Shown: positions 5,837-8,200 of the stretch, in pieces | Numbering within the stretch: position 1 is the stretch's first letter | How the letters are laid out: the number at the start of each line of letters is the position of its first letter | Assembly (NCBI GenBank): GCA_030612585.1 | Contig: JAUWNP010000203.1 | Location: 1-8,200, forward strand | Source: Anaerolineae bacterium | GTDB lineage: Bacteria > Chloroflexota > Anaerolineae > B4-G1 | Length of the DNA: 8,200 nt | Reading direction: 5' to 3' | Position numbers and translations under genes: made by a program | The notes under the pieces: model-generated | The model's database searches: none | What the model saw: the letters and a program-made list of their open reading frames with translations, nothing else | What the model was told of the DNA's origin: nothing

Positions 5837-5862
5837 CTGAAATTTCAGATTTCAGATTTCAG
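5837..5862. repeat. Palindrome plus triple heptamer at the regulator's start site
   Basis: CTGAAATTTCAG (5837-5848) is a perfect 12-bp palindrome. It runs into ATTTCAG repeated three times (5842-5848, 5849-5855, 5856-5862). It sits at and just after the predicted start site, so it may be an operator for the GntR-type protein itself. It may equally be a dispersed heptamer array that landed in the leader. Confidence 0.5.
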
Positions 5863-5884
5863 GCCCATCTGTTCTGGCGGAACC

Positions 5885-6565
5885 ATGGAAAACAACGTCT
5901 CTCTTCCACGCATCAATGCCCGCAAAATCAGTGATACTGCCTATGAGATACTGCGGGAAAAGGCCGTCAGCAAGGAGTTTGCCCCCGGGCAACGACTGTA
6001 TCTCGATGCTATCGAAAAGCAGTTGGGCATAAGTCGAACGCCTCTTAAGGAAGCTTTGGTCCGGCTAGAGATGGAGGGCTTGATAAGAATCGTCCCTCGC
6101 TCTGGCACCTACGTCACCGATCCCGACCCTGGTGAAATTGCCGAATCGTTTGATGTGCGAAGGGTACTTGAGGTTCACGCGATCGAACTGGCAGCACAGA
6201 AGGCAAGCGAAGAAGACATGAGGGCATTGCGGATGATGGTCCAGGAACTGGGCGATCTGACCGCCGAGGAAGACCGTGACGCTATCTACCCTCGCTACTT
6301 GACCGTGGATCATCAATTCCATAAGCGAATCGTTGACCTCTCCGGCAACCGGCGTCTTTGCCAGGTCTGCGAGCGTGAAAACGTGCACGCGCAGATGGCT
6401 CGGATACGGTATATGAGTTCGGAGCAGGAACTCGACGTAGCCCAGGAAGAGCATGAGCGCATCATGGCTGCCCTGGAAGCAAGGGATGTGGAGGCCGCCA
6501 AGTCCGAGATGGACGCTCACCTCAGACGCGCCACACAATCTCTCCTGGCCGATATGGAGATGTGA
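5885..6565 (+). CDS. GntR-family transcriptional regulator, FadR subfamily with FCD domain
   Basis: This 226-residue DNA-binding regulator probably controls the genes downstream in response to a small metabolite. Residues 14-78 form the winged helix-turn-helix: the recognition helix starts at S50 (SRTPLKEALVRLE) and the wing is RIVPRSGTYV at 68-77. Residues about 85-222 form the all-helical FCD ligand domain, with the metal-binding set D142, H146, H190 and H212 at the usual spacing. Start ATG 5885 is chosen because the promoter at 5804-5832 lies over the earlier in-frame ATG 5831. Ribosome binding would use a weak GGCGGA. FCD regulators usually sense organic acids or sugar acids in catabolic operons. 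The URO-D-type gene starts 70 bases downstream on the same strand, and a dyad in that gap is a candidate operator. The ligand is unknown. Confidence 0.9.
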   Translation: MENNVSLPRINARKISDTAYEILREKAVSKEFAPGQRLYLDAIEKQLGISRTPLKEALVRLEMEGLIRIVPRSGTYVTDPDPGEIAESFDVRRVLEVHAIELAAQKASEEDMRALRMMVQELGDLTAEEDRDAIYPRYLTVDHQFHKRIVDLSGNRRLCQVCERENVHAQMARIRYMSSEQELDVAQEEHERIMAALEARDVEAAKSEMDAHLRRATQSLLADMEM

Positions 6566-6578
6566 TTCGCTAGTGTTA

Positions 6579-6619
6579 GCCGACGTTGGCCTGTAGTGCG
6601 CATGACTGTCACATGACAG
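6579..6619. promoter_or_regulatory. Two dyads in the gap before the URO-D-type gene, candidate operators
   Basis: CTGTCA and TGACAG (6606-6611 and 6614-6619) are perfect inverted arms with a CA centre. Just upstream, GCCGACGTTGGC (6579-6590) is a 10-of-12 dyad. GntR-type dimers bind dyads of this size, so they may be operators, but they do not match the FadR-type TNGT-N3-ACNA pattern exactly. No clear promoter was found in this gap. Confidence 0.35.
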
Positions 6620-6635
6620 GCGGAAAGTCTGAAGC

Positions 6636-7673
6636 ATGGCGAACAACCAAATCCCTGTCGAAGTAGTCTTCAACCCAAATTGGTGGTTTCACAATTACGG
6701 TATATCGTTCGATCAATCGTTCTGCTTCGACCAGGAAGCGCGAATAACGAACGATGTTGTTATGCGTCGGGCAATGTATGAGCGTTTTGGCCTGGGCGAG
6801 CCTGATCCGCAACCTCGCCCTATCATAGGGTCCATGCATGTCGCTGGTGGCTTCGTGATGCCCGCACTTTTCGGTGTGGAGATCCGGTTTGCCGAGAATG
6901 AGGCCCCTTGGCCTGTTCAATCCAATTTGAGCAAGAAGGACATACGTGTCCTTAAAGTGCCCGACATAGAGACGACCTGGCCGATGAGTCGTCTGATTGT
7001 CGATATGGATGCCTTGGAGAACGAATTCGGCTATGTGGTGGGGGATTTCGACACGGATGGCATACTCAACACCGCCATGCACCTCCGGGGACAGCAGTTG
7101 TTCGTAGATTTCTTTGAAGACCCGGATCTTGTCCATCACTTGTTTGGCATCCTCGCTGAGACCTACGTGCTTGTCGCTGATTATGTGAGGTCACGAACGG
7201 GAACATGCGCCGTAGCCACCAATCGCTCCGTTCTCAATGTCGATCCGAAGCTGTATTTGCACAGCAATTGCTCAGTGCAGATGACTTCTCCTGCAATGTA
7301 TGAGAGATTTCTCTTGCCATACGAACGCTACCTGGCCGAGAGATTGCAACCATATGGGATACATCACTGCGGCAACAACCTCCACCTCTTTACCGATGCC
7401 TATTCCAAGGTTGCAGCTGTCTTTTACGACGTAGGTTGGGAGTCAGATGTAGCCAGGTGCAGAGAGGCGTTCCCCGACGCTTTCCTGAACTTGCGGCTCA
7501 GCCCGGTGCGTATGTTGCAGCAGGCAGCAGATGATATACGCGAGGATACGGAGCAGTTGCTGCTAGCGGCAGGCCCACTGGACAAAACAGGTGTTTGCTG
7601 CATCAACATGGATTATGGTACGCCTGACGAAAACGTAGTAGCGATGCTAGAAGTTGTCGAGACCTTCCGCTAA
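6636..7673 (+). CDS. URO-D-superfamily methyltransferase (MtaA/MtbA-like)
   Basis: This 345-residue protein belongs to the uroporphyrinogen decarboxylase fold, a TIM barrel. It carries the zinc signature of methylcobamide:thiol methyltransferases rather than the true decarboxylase signature: H243-x-C245 in GIHHCGNN, and C321 or C322 about 75 residues later, close to the H-x-C-Xn-C spacing of MtaA/MtbA. Such enzymes move a methyl group between a corrinoid protein and a thiol or other acceptor. Other family-like blocks are SPAMYERFLLPYERYL (218-233) and LFVDFFEDPDLVHHLFG (155-171). No corrinoid protein gene is visible, so the methyl donor and acceptor are unknown. Many homologues in carbohydrate or methoxy-compound clusters are uncharacterised. 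The Shine-Dalgarno is weak (GAAG close to ATG 6636). It lies between a GntR-type regulator and a beta-propeller-like gene 20 bases away, which suggests a catabolic operon. Confidence 0.8.
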   Translation: MANNQIPVEVVFNPNWWFHNYGISFDQSFCFDQEARITNDVVMRRAMYERFGLGEPDPQPRPIIGSMHVAGGFVMPALFGVEIRFAENEAPWPVQSNLSKKDIRVLKVPDIETTWPMSRLIVDMDALENEFGYVVGDFDTDGILNTAMHLRGQQLFVDFFEDPDLVHHLFGILAETYVLVADYVRSRTGTCAVATNRSVLNVDPKLYLHSNCSVQMTSPAMYERFLLPYERYLAERLQPYGIHHCGNNLHLFTDAYSKVAAVFYDVGWESDVARCREAFPDAFLNLRLSPVRMLQQAADDIREDTEQLLLAAGPLDKTGVCCINMDYGTPDENVVAMLEVVETFR

Positions 7674-7693
7674 ACTTTCCACTAGAGGGCACA

Positions 7694-8134
7694 ATGAGAA
7701 TGGGGATGGAAATGAAGATGAAACTGGTAAGTGTACGAGCGCACATTCTGAAGAATCGCCAATTTGACAACTGGGAGAGCGAAGTAGAGGGCCGTTGGAA
7801 GATCGAGGACTTGCGGGCTGATGAAGGTTACTGCAACGACTGGATTTCATTCGATTCCCTGGCCTGGGATGAGAAGTCAAGCAAACTCTACATTGGGTTG
7901 ACTTCGATTAACAATGATTTCTTCTATGCTTATGACCCTGCGCAAGAGACATTTACCTCATTGCGCTTCCGGCGCATCAGCGACAAATTTGACGCCAAGT
8001 TCCATCGCTCGTTGGAAATAGATGACGACGGGATGATTTACGCGGCGACGGCGCTGCTACATCAGGGACTTGGTCTTGAAATCAGAAATTCCATATTCAA
8101 ATATGCCCAGGCGATGAGCAGATGGCGAACTTGA
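7694..8134 (+). CDS. Beta-propeller-like protein, N-terminal part, probably frameshifted
   Basis: This is the first 146 residues of a protein that looks like a repeated beta-propeller. Residues about 54-90 (DSLAWDEKSSKLYIGLTS, then YAYDPAQETFTSL) and about 103-123 (FHRSLEIDDDGMIYAATALLH) have the pattern of propeller blades: an opening Trp/Leu strand, KLYIG, then YDP and DGxIYAA. No signal peptide is seen. ATG 7694 has AGAGGG four bases upstream and lies 20 bases after the URO-D stop, so the genes are probably one operon. ATG 7718, giving MKLVSVRAH, is an alternative start. The frame ends at TGA 8132, but the plausible continuation is in the next frame from about 8118. A one-base indel probably breaks the gene, or it reflects a sequencing error. 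Function unknown; homologues may act on sugars or as lyase-type propellers. Confidence 0.6.
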   Translation: MRMGMEMKMKLVSVRAHILKNRQFDNWESEVEGRWKIEDLRADEGYCNDWISFDSLAWDEKSSKLYIGLTSINNDFFYAYDPAQETFTSLRFRRISDKFDAKFHRSLEIDDDGMIYAATALLHQGLGLEIRNSIFKYAQAMSRWRT

Positions 8135-8200
8135 GGAAGCGGCCATCTGGCGCGGTGAACTGTTGGGCATTGCAGCGCGCAACCACCTCGGCGAGGTCTC
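8118..8200 (+). pseudogene. Probable out-of-frame continuation of the propeller gene, cut by the window end
   Basis: Frame 3 from 8118 reads ADGELEEAAIWRGELLG, then IAARNHLGEV, and stays open to the window end. It has no ATG near its start and directly follows the FKYAQ of the preceding frame, so FKYAQ followed by ADGELEE would read as a normal propeller blade edge. I therefore see it as the same gene after a +1 shift between about 8108 and 8118. Confidence 0.45.

Noticed and set aside
6065..6673. 202-residue minus-strand reading frame
   Set aside because: It is a shadow opposite the GntR-type gene, which has clear domain motifs and a promoter. No motif was seen in the shadow.
6609..7139. 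176-residue minus-strand reading frame
   Set aside because: It is antisense to the URO-D-type gene, with no motif or start signals.

Overview
The window looks like a chromosomal segment from a Gram-positive-like or monoderm bacterium. My best guess is Chloroflexota (Anaerolineae or relatives). This is inferred from several signs together: a lipoprotein with a long Pro/Thr-rich tether, several dispersed short-repeat families of a kind I associate with Chloroflexota and cyanobacteria, a GC-rich left half, and a FadR-type regulator beside a URO-D-type methyltransferase gene. No rRNA, tRNA or CRISPR array is visible. The taxonomic guess cannot be proven from this window.

Left part (1-3600, minus strand). 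Positions 1-236 hold no gene, only a possible short inverted-repeat element and a hairpin terminator. A compact minus-strand operon follows. It runs from a divergent promoter near 3596-3624 through a large MrfA/YprA-type DEAD/DEAH helicase (3578-894), a VapB-like antitoxin (883-638) and a PIN-domain (VapC-type) toxin (635-237). The helicase is unusual in two ways. An HNH nuclease domain is inserted inside its DUF1998/MZB zinc domain, and three unrelated short-repeat insertions sit in frame in the coding sequence (a 7-bp tandem array, an 8-bp inverted array and a GAGC/CGAAG palindromic repeat). The antitoxin ribosome-binding site overlaps the helicase stop codon, so the three genes are probably co-transcribed.

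Middle part (3650-5140, plus strand). A HAD-superfamily hydrolase is expressed from an extended -10 promoter so close to its ATG that the mRNA may be leaderless. It ends at a hairpin. A secreted lipoprotein gene follows, with a strong ribosome-binding site and a textbook terminator.

Right part (5177-8200, plus strand). The 5'-truncated, frameshifted remnant of a DDE transposase marks an old insertion scar. Beyond it the DNA is visibly less GC-rich. This block holds a FadR-subfamily GntR regulator with a near-consensus sigma-70 promoter, a URO-D-superfamily methyltransferase with the His-x-Cys...Cys zinc signature, and the start of a beta-propeller-like protein that seems to be broken by a single-base frameshift at about 8108-8118. 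The three look like a regulated catabolic cassette, possibly for methyl or methoxy transfer. Dyad sequences at the regulator's start site and in the gap before the methyltransferase gene are candidate operators.

The most interesting points are the helicase-HNH fusion co-transcribed with a toxin-antitoxin pair, the accumulation of three repeat families inside that one gene, and the GntR/URO-D/propeller cassette.
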